A DNA stretch of 64,000 bases from Legionella moravica DSM 19234 (GCF_000423305.1 NZ_KE384004.1:1-64000); one strand, 5' to 3'. Positions 9,145 to 19,140 are shown, counted from the stretch's first letter. Notes: a model not told the origin generated them from the letters alone. Program-made: numbers and translations.

Positions 9145-9417
9145 GTTATTAGTCTCTCTAAAACTATTGGAGTATTGTTTCAGTAATAATCACCAAGACA
9201 TTGCAAATCATAATCTCCAGGGGCTGTTCACAACTGACTCTATTATTTCTCTTTGTTATTATGATCTATTATAGCAAAACCATTTACGTATAATTTAGCG
9301 TGAAACGCAACTCCTTCAAATGCAAAAAAGGAGATAAATCGTATAGGTTTATTATAACAAACCAGCGCCGTTATTTCGGCAGCTGGTTGTTCAATTGATG
9401 TTAATAAAATGTAAATT

Positions 9418-11856
9418 TTACATAAAAGGAGTTTTTATCGTATCGATAACGGAATTAAATGTTTTCTTTTTCATCGAATCAAATGTGAATTCATCAACCA
9501 GAATTGCTTCCCAGCGAGCATCTTCAACTGCAAGAAGTTCATTCATTTCTTGTTGATTCAACTCACCTTTTTCAACTTTTTCCTGCAATTTATCCTTTAG
9601 TTTACCGAATTTGAACCGTTTTAAATCATTGACCTTTGCAGTCAGTCCTTCTGTTTGAATAATCAACTGAAGAGCATGCTCCATTCGATCAATGGGTTGT
9701 TTTGGATCACCACTTAAAAAGATGATTTTTTTCAATCGATCACGGTAGTTATTATTACCGGTCATTAATTTTGCTAATTTTTGATCCAGTTTATCACTAG
9801 GGTATTGCATGGTTTGTCCAAAAGGAAAAGCAAGCAAACGGGCAACAAAACCTAATAACCTGGAAGGAAAATTATGACAAAGCGAGATCATGGATTTTTG
9901 TGCATGATAAAAGCAGTAACTAACAGCCCATTTTGCATGCAATTGTTCATCAGGATGATCTTGATTCATCTGCACATTGCGTAAGACCGCCATGGCCATA
10001 TAGAGGTACGACATGCCATCAGCAAGACGAGCAGAAACACGCTCTCTTCGCTTTAAATCTCCCCCTAGATAGATTAAAGATAAATCGGCAAGCCAGGCAT
10101 AAGCATGACTTAACCGAGCCAGGCGCTTGTATTCTCTTTTCATCGAATTATCTGGCACCGAAATGAATATCCCGCCAGTCCATGCAGAACACACTGTTTT
10201 TGCCAGATTTTGCATGAAATAATGAATATGCTTCCAGATTACTTCACTGAAGGCCTCTTTATTCTCTCCTGCAACGGCATAAAACTCATCTCGAATGTAA
10301 GGATGACAGGCCATGGATCCCTGACCAAAAATCAGTAAATTTCGTGACATCACATTGGCCCCTTCAACTGTTATCGAGATAGGAACACCTTGATAAAAGG
10401 TAGTTAAATAATTTCGAGGACCAACCACAACTGCTCGACCTGCATGTACATCCATAGCCGAATTCACTACGATTCGGGCTAATTCTGTATTGAAATATTT
10501 GGTAATAGCAGAAGCTACTGAAGGTTTTTTATGCTCATTCACCGCAGCTACTGTCAATAAGCGGGTTGAATTAATTAAATAATTTAAGCCTGCAATTTCA
10601 GCCAGCTTTTCTGCAACACCTTCAAACTGCCCTATTTCTACATTAAATTGGCGGCGAATTCGTGCAAAAGCTCCAGAAGTTAAATAAGAAACAGAAGATG
10701 ATCCAGCGCCTAAGGCTGGTAACGAAATGGAACGACCTATAGACAAACATTCAACCAACATTTGCCAACCAGCACCCGCTTTTTTCTGACCGCCAATAAT
10801 GGAGGTAATCGGCACAAATATGTCTTTACCGCGGATAGTGCCGTTCATAAAAGGCTGATCTGCAGGTAAATGTCGGTTACCAATTTCAAGATGTTCAGTT
10901 TCTCTTGGAATCAATATACAGGTAATCCCTTCCTCACCCTCGCCTTGTAACAAACCATCAGGGTCTTTCAAATTGACTGCCAAGCCAATTAAAGTAGCCA
11001 CTGGAGCCAATGTGATCCAACGCTTATCTAAAGTAATGCTAAGACCCAGAACGGATTTACCCTCAATTTTCTTTTTGACTACAATGGCGTAGGATTGAAT
11101 GGAAGTAGCATCACTGCCAGCACCAGGTTCAGTCAAAGCAAAACAGGGAATATCTATACCTTTGGCAAGGCGGGGTAAATAATATGCTTTCTGCTCTTCG
11201 GTGCCGTAGTAGTTGAGTAATTCACCTGGGCCTAAAGAGTTAGGAACCATGACTGTTACAGCAGCTACTCCTGAGCGAGTCGCAAGTTTCAATACGACAT
11301 CGGAGTGTGCTCGTGCGGAAAACCCCTTGCCCCCAAACTCTTTAGGTATCACTAATCCGAAAAAGCCTTTTTCTTTGATATAATTCCACACTTTGGCAGG
11401 TAAATCACGCTCCTGGCTGATTTCCCATTCATCGAGCATACTGCATAAAATTTGGGTCTCATTATCTACAAATGCTTGTTCTTCTTCTGTGAGCTCCGTG
11501 GACACTTTGGATAATCTGTCCCAGTCAGGTGTTCCGGTAAAGATATCCTGCTCCAGCCAGGTATCTCCCGCATTGAGAGCTTCTTCTTCTGTTTTTGACA
11601 ATTTAGGAACCGACTTTCCGGCTGTTTTATATAAAAAATCTGCAATATAAGCTCGAACAGGCTCAACCTGAACAACTATTATGGCCAACAGAATAATAGC
11701 CCAAAGCATTATCCCAATTACCCATGGAAAACCCAATCCAAAAGTCGCCAGAATCAAATATGCGGCACTGCCAATCTCCCATATCAGTGGATTCATGGCT
11801 CTATACAGTACTACCAGAGTAAATACCAGATAAACTAAAAAAAATAATATTGCCAT
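9418..11856 (-). CDS. fadE: Acyl-CoA dehydrogenase FadE
   Basis: 812 aa, the length of the large gammaproteobacterial FadE class rather than the short 380-aa enzymes. Two or three hydrophobic segments open the protein (to about residue 65), followed by the acyl-CoA dehydrogenase domain: FGLVIPKEFGGKGFS, CFALTEPGAGSDA (FAD/substrate binding), RWITLAP, and a C-terminal extension of about 300 residues. It carries out the first, FAD-dependent step of fatty-acid beta-oxidation, probably at the inner membrane. AAGGAAGG lies 7 nt before the ATG. It is a single gene with no beta-oxidation partners nearby. Confidence 0.95.
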   Translation of the reverse strand: MAILFFLVYLVFTLVVLYRAMNPLIWEIGSAAYLILATFGLGFPWVIGIMLWAIILLAIIVVQVEPVRAYIADFLYKTAGKSVPKLSKTEEEALNAGDTWLEQDIFTGTPDWDRLSKVSTELTEEEQAFVDNETQILCSMLDEWEISQERDLPAKVWNYIKEKGFFGLVIPKEFGGKGFSARAHSDVVLKLATRSGVAAVTVMVPNSLGPGELLNYYGTEEQKAYYLPRLAKGIDIPCFALTEPGAGSDATSIQSYAIVVKKKIEGKSVLGLSITLDKRWITLAPVATLIGLAVNLKDPDGLLQGEGEEGITCILIPRETEHLEIGNRHLPADQPFMNGTIRGKDIFVPITSIIGGQKKAGAGWQMLVECLSIGRSISLPALGAGSSSVSYLTSGAFARIRRQFNVEIGQFEGVAEKLAEIAGLNYLINSTRLLTVAAVNEHKKPSVASAITKYFNTELARIVVNSAMDVHAGRAVVVGPRNYLTTFYQGVPISITVEGANVMSRNLLIFGQGSMACHPYIRDEFYAVAGENKEAFSEVIWKHIHYFMQNLAKTVCSAWTGGIFISVPDNSMKREYKRLARLSHAYAWLADLSLIYLGGDLKRRERVSARLADGMSYLYMAMAVLRNVQMNQDHPDEQLHAKWAVSYCFYHAQKSMISLCHNFPSRLLGFVARLLAFPFGQTMQYPSDKLDQKLAKLMTGNNNYRDRLKKIIFLSGDPKQPIDRMEHALQLIIQTEGLTAKVNDLKRFKFGKLKDKLQEKVEKGELNQQEMNELLAVEDARWEAILVDEFTFDSMKKKTFNSVIDTIKTPFM

Positions 11857-12030
11857 AAATATACCTTCCTTTGCTTTCTAATTATTGCAGGATAGATTAC
11901 AAGTATATACCCTTTACGCTTCATTTTGCGAGTATCCTATTATTCACATTATAAAAAGAAAACGTTGATTAAACTTGCATAAACTGACTTCTTGATCCAA
12001 TGTAAATATATAGGCATAGGTGATTAAAAC

Positions 12031-12657
12031 ATGACCCAAAGACTTGTTTGGAATTTTGAATTTTCGACAACGAAAACGATCCCGTTAACAAATCTCGTCA
12101 CTGATGAGCACGATATCATTAAATGGGAACGACGTTTTTTTTGGCCTGAATCTGAAATAATTCATTTAACCTGTATTGATAACTCATTACTGGATCTTGC
12201 TAATTATCATCAGAAGCATAAAGAGGATTACTATTACATACTTCCAGACTCTAATTTAAATATTAAACTGCGACGTAATGAGTTACTGTACAAACCTATA
12301 CTGCAACAAACCCCGTCAGCTACAGGATTTGGCGCCAAAATTAATCTGGACGCGATACAACATGACGCTGATACCGAAGAAGACATTAATTCAGATTATT
12401 TATTCTCTATTGCTAAAGAAGCCCGAAAAAAAGGAATAGAAGTTTTTGTGAAGAAAGAAGCGTTTATTTATAAATTTCCAAGCACTCCTCATATAAAACT
12501 TGAATTAGCTCGTCTGGAAGTCAAAGGTCACGTTTATTTTAGCGCTTGCATCGAAGGTAAATCACTCTATTTAGTAGAATTACTGAGCGATCTCTTGCTG
12601 GGCACACAGGTTTCCTGCGAATATGTAACTTTTCTGAAAAACATCATTAAATCATGA
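12031..12657 (+). CDS. Hypothetical protein upstream of chrA-like gene
   Basis: 208 aa, soluble, no signal peptide. I do not recognise it firmly. The spacing of charged strands (YYYILPDSNLNIKLRRNELLYKP, shown here in part, and later HIKLELARLEVKG) is faintly like a CYTH triphosphate-tunnel domain. That would fit a location near ppk, but the key ExExK start motif is not seen. It overlaps the next gene by 4 bases (ATGA at 12654), so the two are coupled. The function is unknown. Confidence 0.75.
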   Translation: MTQRLVWNFEFSTTKTIPLTNLVTDEHDIIKWERRFFWPESEIIHLTCIDNSLLDLANYHQKHKEDYYYILPDSNLNIKLRRNELLYKPILQQTPSATGFGAKINLDAIQHDADTEEDINSDYLFSIAKEARKKGIEVFVKKEAFIYKFPSTPHIKLELARLEVKGHVYFSACIEGKSLYLVELLSDLLLGTQVSCEYVTFLKNIIKS

Positions 12658-13187
12658 TAAAAACCCTGTTAGGTATCATTTACAGCTTTGGAAAAATTGG
12701 CATCATCTCTTTAGGTGGTGGAAATTCCTTGCTGAAACTACTGGAATATGAAGCAGTTAATTACAGGCATTGGGTAGATAATGAAGAGTTCATAGGAATG
12801 CTGGGAACCAGTTTCTTATTTCCTGGACTGACTGCAGTAAAATTATCAGCACTGATAGGATATAAGGCTGGAGGGGCTTTAGGCTTAATCCTCGCTGTCG
12901 TGTGTCTGAATCTGCCTGGCCTGGTTATGGCAATACTGGGTTATCAGTGGTTAACATCCCATAATGGGCCTGTGACAAGAAAAATTATGATTTCAGTGCA
13001 ATATGGTTCCTTGGCTCTTTTAGCTGCAGCAACCTTTTCTGTAGCACAGGGGGTTATTGACATCCATTTTTCAATTCCAATAGCACTGATTACTGTATTG
13101 TTTTTTATCGCCCTGGCTGTATGGAATCTGTCTCCTTTTTATGGCTTTCTTGGCTTTATAGCACTATGCTTTATTTTGGTACGTTAA
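12654..13187 (+). CDS. Short-chain ChrA family chromate transporter (single domain)
   Basis: 177 aa with about five hydrophobic segments. The N-terminal FGKIGIISLGGGNSLLKLLE and the FLFPGLTAVKLSALIGYKAGG segment match the CHR domain (FxxxGxxxFGGG, then PGP-like). Long ChrA proteins carry two such domains; short members usually come as pairs of adjacent genes. Only one is present here, and its upstream partner is a soluble protein. Family members export chromate or related anions; the substrate here is unknown. A small hairpin (CTCGTC/GACGAG) follows at 13189-13205. Confidence 0.8.
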   Translation: MIKTLLGIIYSFGKIGIISLGGGNSLLKLLEYEAVNYRHWVDNEEFIGMLGTSFLFPGLTAVKLSALIGYKAGGALGLILAVVCLNLPGLVMAILGYQWLTSHNGPVTRKIMISVQYGSLALLAAATFSVAQGVIDIHFSIPIALITVLFFIALAVWNLSPFYGFLGFIALCFILVR

Positions 13188-13339
13188 ACTCGTCTGCCCG
13201 ACGAGGTTACCAATCTGCTTTTATGAAGTGCTGAGGGAATAATGTGCTAAAATTTGATTAAGAATCATTAAATTAAACACTAAATTCAACGGATGGGTTG
13301 AGTTTTTTTTGATTCAGATCTAACCTGAAAAAAAAGAAA

Positions 13340-15424
13340 ATGGAGTTCCACTTGGATACTACTCTGGATAACCCAGATTATTATATCAATAGAGAGTTTT
13401 CTGCTATTGCTTTTAATCAGCGAGTACTCATGCTTGCAAATGATGAACGAGTTCCCTTATTAGAGCGGATGCGATTTCTTAGCATTTGCAGTAGTAACCT
13501 CGATGAATTTTTTGAAATTCGTGTAGCAGGTCTCAAAGAAAAGATTGCTCTTTCTTCTGGAAAACTGACCATTGATGGTTTACGAGCAGATGAGGCATTT
13601 AGCCAAATAAGCCAAAGAGCACACCTTTTAATTGATCAGCTTTACAGCATTTTCAACAAGCAATTACTCCCTGCATTACGTAAAGAAAATATTCATTTTC
13701 TTGAAACCGATCAATGGACTGATGACATCCATTTATGGGCAAAGCATTATTTTAAAAACGAAATAATGCCTGTTATAAGCCCCATAGCATTGGATTTGGC
13801 TCATCCTTTACCCAGGTTAATTAATAAAAGCCTTAACTTCATCATTTCATTAAGTGGTAAAGATGCCTTTGATCGTAATATTGATTATGCAGTGGTGCAT
13901 GCTCCGCGGTCTATACCACGCATGATTCATTTACCTTCAGAACTTTGTGGCGACGCTCATTACTTCGTTTATTTATCCTCCATTATAAAAACCCATGTCA
14001 ACAGCTTATTCCCGGGGATGGAGATTAGTGGATGCTATTCTTTTCGCCTGACCCGTAATAGCGATCTGTTTCTTAGAGAAGAAGAAATTGATGATTTAGC
14101 CAAAGCCGTGCAACGCGAAATATTTTCACGCCATTATGGGCATGTGGTGCGATTGGAAATTGAACAAAAATGTCCCGATAAAATTGTAGATTTTCTTTTA
14201 CAAAAATATCATCTTCGCCATGAGGATACTTATTATTGTGATGGACCAGTCAATCTTCAAAGATACATGATCGCGATTAACAGCATAGACAGGCCGGATC
14301 TTAATTATCCTGTATTTAACGCTCAGTATCCTAAACTTCCTAAGACCCAGCGTAATTTATTTAATATTCTTGATGAGCAAGACATATTATTACACCATCC
14401 CTATCAAAGCTTTGATTTAGTGATTGATTTTGTACGGCAAGCAGCAGCAGATCCCAATGTCCTGGCAATTAATCAAACATTGTACCGGACTCACTCAGAG
14501 TCAGTCATGGTTGATGCCTTGGTGAATGCCGCGCACTCAGGAAAAGAAGTCACCGCCGTGATTGAATTACGTGCCCGATTTAATGAGGAATCCAACTTAA
14601 AAATGGCCAATAAGCTTCATGCGGCTGGTATTCTGGTGCTTTATGGCGTGGTGGGTTATAAGACTCATGCAAAAATGACCTTGGTGGTTAGAAGAACTCA
14701 TGGAAAGTTAAAACGATATGTGCATTTGAGTACGGGAAATTACCATGAACAAACAGCGAAACGTTATACCGATTTGGGATTGTTAACCGCTGAACCGACA
14801 ATTACTTCTGATGCACAACTTATCTTTCAACAATTAACCGGATTAGGTAAGGTAGTAAAACTGAAGGCCCTTAGTCACTCACCCTTTACCCTGCACAAAA
14901 CACTCTTACAACTTATTGAACAATGCACTACTGCCGCCACTGAAGGCAAGGATAGTGAAATCATGCTTAAAGTAAATGGAATCACGGATAGAGTAACGAT
15001 TCAGGCTTTATACAAAGCATCACAGGCAGGGGTAAAAATTAATCTTATGGTTCGTGGAGTATGCTGCTTAAAACCAGGTTTGCCCGGTGTTTCTGATAAC
15101 ATCAGGGTATTTTCCTTTATTGGCCGTTTTCTGGAACACCATCGAGTTTACTATTTTCGTACCAATGATGAGGAACGTTATTTTTGTGCGAGTGCAGACT
15201 TAATGGAACGAAATTTATATCATCGGATTGAAATCATGTTTCCAATTCTTGAAGAAGAGTGTCAAAAAAGAATCAAGAATGAAATCATTAAAAACTATCT
15301 AAAAGACAACAGCAATACCTGGGAGATGCAAAGCGATGGAACTTATAAACCCTCGACTCAAGGTAACTATTGTGCCCAGGAAAAATTAATTGAACTCTAT
15401 GCTGAAAAAGATACTCCAATTTAA
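13340..15424 (+). CDS. ppk: Polyphosphate kinase 1
   Basis: 694 aa, the usual PPK1 length. It polymerises the gamma-phosphate of ATP into inorganic polyphosphate. The N-terminal domain opens with YYINREFSAIAFNQRVL and contains RFLSICSSNLDEFFEIRV. The core has the phospholipase-D-like catalytic segments with the autophosphorylated histidine in GYKTHAKMTLVVRR, the STGNYHEQTAKRYTDLGL stretch, and the second histidine region RFLEHHRVYYF. It is a separate unit about 150 bp after the chrA-like gene. Confidence 0.97.
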   Translation: MEFHLDTTLDNPDYYINREFSAIAFNQRVLMLANDERVPLLERMRFLSICSSNLDEFFEIRVAGLKEKIALSSGKLTIDGLRADEAFSQISQRAHLLIDQLYSIFNKQLLPALRKENIHFLETDQWTDDIHLWAKHYFKNEIMPVISPIALDLAHPLPRLINKSLNFIISLSGKDAFDRNIDYAVVHAPRSIPRMIHLPSELCGDAHYFVYLSSIIKTHVNSLFPGMEISGCYSFRLTRNSDLFLREEEIDDLAKAVQREIFSRHYGHVVRLEIEQKCPDKIVDFLLQKYHLRHEDTYYCDGPVNLQRYMIAINSIDRPDLNYPVFNAQYPKLPKTQRNLFNILDEQDILLHHPYQSFDLVIDFVRQAAADPNVLAINQTLYRTHSESVMVDALVNAAHSGKEVTAVIELRARFNEESNLKMANKLHAAGILVLYGVVGYKTHAKMTLVVRRTHGKLKRYVHLSTGNYHEQTAKRYTDLGLLTAEPTITSDAQLIFQQLTGLGKVVKLKALSHSPFTLHKTLLQLIEQCTTAATEGKDSEIMLKVNGITDRVTIQALYKASQAGVKINLMVRGVCCLKPGLPGVSDNIRVFSFIGRFLEHHRVYYFRTNDEERYFCASADLMERNLYHRIEIMFPILEEECQKRIKNEIIKNYLKDNSNTWEMQSDGTYKPSTQGNYCAQEKLIELYAEKDTPI

Positions 15425-15464
15425 GAGATGTTGAAACGATCATTAAAAGCTATGAAATACGCAC

Positions 15465-16448
15465 TTATAGCAATAGTGTTTTGCTCAACTTACCTGGCTC
15501 TTCTCTTGCCAGGCGTGGTAATAAATATCCAGGCAAGAGGCTTTGTAACTCCTGATAGATAATCTGCGCTCGTGAAAAGGGCATATCAAAGTGCGCAGCG
15601 CCTTTTACCTTGTCCAGAACATGAAGATAGTAAGGCAGTACTCCATAAGAGAATAAAGCATGGCTTAAAGCGGCCAAAATCTTAGGGTTATCATTTACTC
15701 CAGTTAATAAAACACTCTGATTCAGTAACAGGCATCCTGCTTTCTTTAAGTCAGCACATGCTTTTAAAACGCTCTCATCCAACTCTTGCCCGTGGTTGCA
15801 GTGCAATACAACTACTTTTTTTAGTCGTGTTGACTCCAAAATAGAAAGTAAATCAGTATCTATCCTCTCAGGAAGCACTACTGGAATTCGAGTGTGCACC
15901 CTTAAAGTTGTTACATGCTGAATCTGTTCTAATTGCTGGATTAATTCCTTTAATACCAAATCAGAGGCAAGTAAGGGATCTCCGCCGCTTAATATAACTT
16001 CAGTAATGGATGAGTCTTTTGCTATATACGCACAAATCTCCCTCCAACCATTTCGCCCAGGATTATTCTCCTTATAGGGGAAATGTCTTCGAAAGCAATA
16101 ACGGCAATTAACAGCACAAGCACCTGCAATAGTTAAGAGTACCCTTCCATGATATTTATGAATCAAGCCTTTTAAAGGATTAGCACTCAATTCAACAAGA
16201 GGATCCAAACTGTAGGCATCATGACTGACTAACTCGTTTTCTACAGCCAGTACCTGCAATAGCAAGGGATCGTTCGGATCGCCCTTTTGCATCCGATTTG
16301 CAAAACCCATGGGTATACGAGAGGAAAACTCTTTCTCAGCCAAAGCGCTTCCCATTTTAATTGGCAATTCTAAATAACTTAATAAATCAGTTGCTGAATT
16401 AAAACCTTGTGCTAATTTTTTTTGCCAACTCAATGAGGAATCTCGCAT
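15465..16448 (-). CDS. epmB: EF-P beta-lysylation protein EpmB (lysine 2,3-aminomutase-like)
   Basis: 327 aa radical-SAM enzyme. The Cx3Cx2C cluster motif is in CAVNCRYCFRRHFPY, followed by ILSGGDPLL and LRVHTRIPVVLP, both typical of KamA/YjeK. EpmB turns (S)-alpha-lysine into (R)-beta-lysine, which EpmA attaches to EF-P. It is divergent from efp with about 70 bp between start codons, so modifier and substrate share an intergenic region. EpmA is not in the window. The length and position rule out the longer catabolic KamA. Confidence 0.95.
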   Translation of the reverse strand: MRDSSLSWQKKLAQGFNSATDLLSYLELPIKMGSALAEKEFSSRIPMGFANRMQKGDPNDPLLLQVLAVENELVSHDAYSLDPLVELSANPLKGLIHKYHGRVLLTIAGACAVNCRYCFRRHFPYKENNPGRNGWREICAYIAKDSSITEVILSGGDPLLASDLVLKELIQQLEQIQHVTTLRVHTRIPVVLPERIDTDLLSILESTRLKKVVVLHCNHGQELDESVLKACADLKKAGCLLLNQSVLLTGVNDNPKILAALSHALFSYGVLPYYLHVLDKVKGAAHFDMPFSRAQIIYQELQSLLPGYLLPRLAREEPGKLSKTLLL

Positions 16449-16519
16449 TAATTATACAGACTTGATAAACTGTGCGAACTTTAGCGAAAATACAGCAAAA
16501 TCTCAACTGTGGAGCACGA

Positions 16520-17089
16520 ATGGCAATCTATAGCACTAATGAATTTAAAAATGGCTTAAAAGTAATGGTAGACGATGCTCCTTGCAGCATTCTTGATTGT
16601 GAATTTGTTAAGCCCGGTAAGGGGCAGGCATTTACTCGCGTAAAAATTCGCAATTTGAAAACAGGGCGAGTTGTAGAGCGTACCTTTAAATCAGGCGATA
16701 CCCTTCCATCTGCTGATGTAGCTGATGTAGAAATGCAATATCTTTACAATGATGGAGAGCAATGGCATTTTATGGTTCCTGACAACTTCGAACAATATGC
16801 ACTTAATGAAGCAGTTCTTGCAGATGCTGCTCAATGGTTAAAAGAGCAAGATATTTGTATTGTTACCTTATGGAATAATGAGCCAATACAAGTTCTTCCT
16901 CCAACTTTTGTTATTTTGGAAATTGTTGAAACAGATCCTGGTTTGAAAGGTGATACTTCTGGCGGTGGCGGTAAACCTGCAAAATTGGAAACAGGAGCCG
17001 TAGTTCGTGTACCTCTGTTTGTTCAAACAGGCGAATTAATTAAAGTGGACACACGAAAAGGCGAGTATGTTTCCCGAGCAAAAGAATAA
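16520..17089 (+). CDS. efp: Elongation factor P
   Basis: 189 aa. EF-P rescues ribosomes stalled on polyproline stretches. The KOW-like N-terminal domain carries [14 protein letters not shown], with Lys34 at the tip of the loop as the site beta-lysylated by EpmA/EpmB. Two OB domains follow and the protein ends with [24 protein letters not shown]. The start at 16520 (GGAG 6 nt upstream) puts the modified lysine at the standard residue 34; an upstream ATG at 16472 would add 16 unrelated residues. Confidence 0.98.
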   Translation: MAIYSTNEFKNGLKVMVDDAPCSILDCEFVKPGKGQAFTRVKIRNLKTGRVVERTFKSGDTLPSADVADVEMQYLYNDGEQWHFMVPDNFEQYALNEAVLADAAQWLKEQDICIVTLWNNEPIQVLPPTFVILEIVETDPGLKGDTSGGGGKPAKLETGAVVRVPLFVQTGELIKVDTRKGEYVSRAKE

Positions 17090-17108
17090 TTGTCACCACC
17101 ATAAACTT

Positions 17109-17416
17109 AAATGAAGTTGCTTCGCAACACTATTTAATCCCCCTCACCCTTATTCCCTCTCCCCCACGCTGCGCGCAGGGGAGAGGGGAAACTCAATTAA
17201 GGTATATGCTGCTCAAATGAAGTCGCTTCGCAACACTATTTAATACCCCTCACCCTTGATCCCTCCCCATGCTGCGTGCAGGGGAGAGGGGAAAATTAAT
17301 TAAGGCATATGCTGCTCAAATGAAGTTACTTCGCAACCGTGTTTAATCTCCCTCACCCTGATTCCCTTTTCCCCACGCTGCGCGCGGGAGTGGAAACTCG
17401 GTTAAGGTATATGCTC
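17109..17416. repeat. Three tandem intergenic repeat units of about 100 bp
   Basis: Units start at 17109, 17215 and 17318 (106, 103 and about 98 bp). Each begins AAATGAAGTnnCTTCGCAAC, continues with TTTAATnnCCCTCACCCT and holds a C-rich arm and a G-rich arm (for example CCCTCTCCCC with GGGGAGAGGG) around a CTGCGCGC-type loop, then AATTAAGGTATATGCT. Each copy can fold into a GC-rich hairpin in otherwise AT-rich DNA. The third copy is the most decayed. The block fills the space between efp and the convergent lipoprotein gene and abuts the latter's stop codon. Confidence 0.85.
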
Positions 17417-17652
17417 TAAAATCCATTGTAATAGCCACCACCCCAATAACCGTAATCATCTGCCCAATAACTGGAATAGTAATAGTTATTTCCCCAATAT
17501 GGCCTGTTACTATAATAACCTACGGAATATACATAATCATTGCTGTAACCTGGATCATAAGCCACTGTATCGACAGAAACAGTTTCTACAGTGCAACCAG
17601 TCAATAGCAATAAAGGAACACTTATAACAAGAGAAACAAGTAACTTGTTCAT
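17416..17652 (-). CDS. Small Tyr-rich lipoprotein
   Basis: 78 aa. A lipoprotein signal peptide with the lipobox LLTGC puts the mature N-terminus at Cys20. The mature part is rich in Tyr, Gly, Trp and Asn (SNRPYWGNNYYYSSYWADDY) and carries no domain I recognise. It is probably anchored to a membrane leaflet facing the periplasm or surface. Its stop codon touches the end of the tandem repeat block. Confidence 0.75.
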   Translation of the reverse strand: MNKLLVSLVISVPLLLLTGCTVETVSVDTVAYDPGYSNDYVYSVGYYSNRPYWGNNYYYSSYWADDYGYWGGGYYNGF

Positions 17653-17810
17653 GATAGCTTCCTAGCAAGTTTATCGCTCTTTAATTATACAACATGAATC
17701 AACATTACTCAAATAGTGGTCATGGGTTCTGTAGGGAGGCATACATAATTGGCAGTAACCAGGAAGTCAATCGAGCCCGGCCGATTATCCTTTTTAGAGC
17801 AAATAACAAA

Positions 17811-18042
17811 AAATTAAGCCCGTATTAACAAGAGTTAATACGGGCGGTATGAGTGGATTTTGATATTTCACATAGTACAGGCAACGACCACCCGAGTTCT
17901 GAGCCGCGACTGATATACACGATGGAGGTATATGGAGAGCTTAAGGTTTCCTACCCAAAGTAGGCTTACACACCACTCTTCAAAGCAACCTCCCAATCTA
18001 AAACTATTTACTGGTTCAGTCAGGATCAGTCATTACCTATAT
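17811..18042 (-). ncRNA. Candidate small RNA with promoter and intrinsic terminator
   Basis: This non-coding stretch on the minus strand has a possible promoter (TTGCCA at 18073-18078, 18-bp spacer, TATCAT at 18049-18054). It ends in a perfect 12-bp stem, GCCCGTATTAAC/GTTAATACGGGC (17819-17846), followed by TTAATTTTTTG. The body, about 230 nt, contains further hairpins such as CCTAC-TTTGG-GTAGG and ATATAC/GTATAT and no ORF. I compared it by eye with 6S RNA, SRP RNA and tmRNA and saw no clear match. It could also be the long 3' end of the upstream SDR transcript. Confidence 0.4.
17819..17846 (-). terminator. Rho-independent terminator
   Basis: A perfect 12-bp inverted repeat with a 4-nt loop is followed on the minus strand by TTAATTTTTT. 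There is no comparable T run on the plus strand. It ends either the candidate small RNA or the SDR gene transcript. Confidence 0.75.
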
Positions 18043-18127
18043 GCTTTAATGATAGACTAACAAAAGCAATATTGGCAAATAATTATACAAATAATCGCAT
18101 GGTTCGCACTTTGTAGCGTCCTTATGC

Positions 18128-18907
18128 TTACTGTGATTGAGCCTTTCGATACAAGTGATTCGCAGAAGCTTGTACTGTGGGCATGATGATCATTTGTTCA
18201 ATGTCAACATGCTGTGGACGAGTAATACAGTATACTACGGCATCGGCAACATCATCAGCCAGTAAAGGCTGAAATTCTTTATAAAATTCCTGGGCTCTTT
18301 TTTTATCATTCCAACGTACTTCACTAAATTCAGTATTGACTGCGCCAGGAGCTATTTCAGTTACTCTAACAGCACTCCCGAGCATATCCAATCTCATCGA
18401 TTTTGATAATGCATGTACTGCATGTTTCGTTGCAGAATAGATATTCCCGTTAGGATAACATTCATGTCCCGCAATTGAGCCAATATTAACGACATGCCCA
18501 TGAGCCCTCTCCAGCATGCCCGGAATGACTTCCCGACTGACATAAAGCAGTCCTTTTATATTCGTATCAATCATGGTATCCCAATGATCTTCAATGCCTT
18601 GGGAGATAGGCAGAGTGTCTAAAGCAAGGCCAGCATTGTTAATCAATACATCAATAGATCGCCATTCCTCAGGTAACGAACTTAACTGCAATTTCACTTG
18701 TGCTTTATCTCTTACATCAAGAGGCATAATATGATTTTTATTTTTAAACTGTTGAGTTAATTCCTGATCCAATTTCTCCAAACGCTCTGTTCGTCGCGCA
18801 CTTAAAATTAGCCGAGCCCCCTGAGCAGCACACAAACGCGCGCATGCCTCGCCAATACCACTGGATGCTCCTGTTATTAAAACGATTTTATTCGTTAATA
18901 AATTCAT
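18128..18907 (-). CDS. SDR family NAD(P)-dependent oxidoreductase (YdfG-like)
   Basis: 259 aa classical short-chain dehydrogenase. It has the nucleotide-binding TGASSGIGEACAR, LINNAG, the catalytic Ser in VNIGSIAG and YSATKHAV (YxxxK), and IAPGAVNTEF. This layout resembles the YdfG group acting on 3-hydroxy acids such as serine, but the SDR family is too broad to fix a substrate. It is a single gene on the minus strand with no obvious partner. Confidence 0.85.
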   Translation of the reverse strand: MNLLTNKIVLITGASSGIGEACARLCAAQGARLILSARRTERLEKLDQELTQQFKNKNHIMPLDVRDKAQVKLQLSSLPEEWRSIDVLINNAGLALDTLPISQGIEDHWDTMIDTNIKGLLYVSREVIPGMLERAHGHVVNIGSIAGHECYPNGNIYSATKHAVHALSKSMRLDMLGSAVRVTEIAPGAVNTEFSEVRWNDKKRAQEFYKEFQPLLADDVADAVVYCITRPQHVDIEQMIIMPTVQASANHLYRKAQSQ

Positions 18908-19140
18908 TTATTTACCTCAGCAAATGTTCACCCTCATGGATTACACGGGTAGAGTTTAATAGAGTAATGATAAGTGAATCATTACAAACTATCCCATTAT
19001 CTTCAAGATAAAAGATACCATTAGCCAGGCCAGGGTCTATTGACAATTGGTGCTACACCACTAATTTAATAGACTTTTTACTTTATAAAGAGCTATATTT
19101 ATCTTTTGATAAAATGAGAACCGTATTAAATGGAGTTAAT

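Noticed and set aside
17811..18042. 6S RNA, SRP RNA or tmRNA
   Set aside because: By eye the sequence lacks the conserved SRP tetraloop core, the tmRNA tag and acceptor end, and a clear 6S bubble, so only an unnamed candidate is listed.
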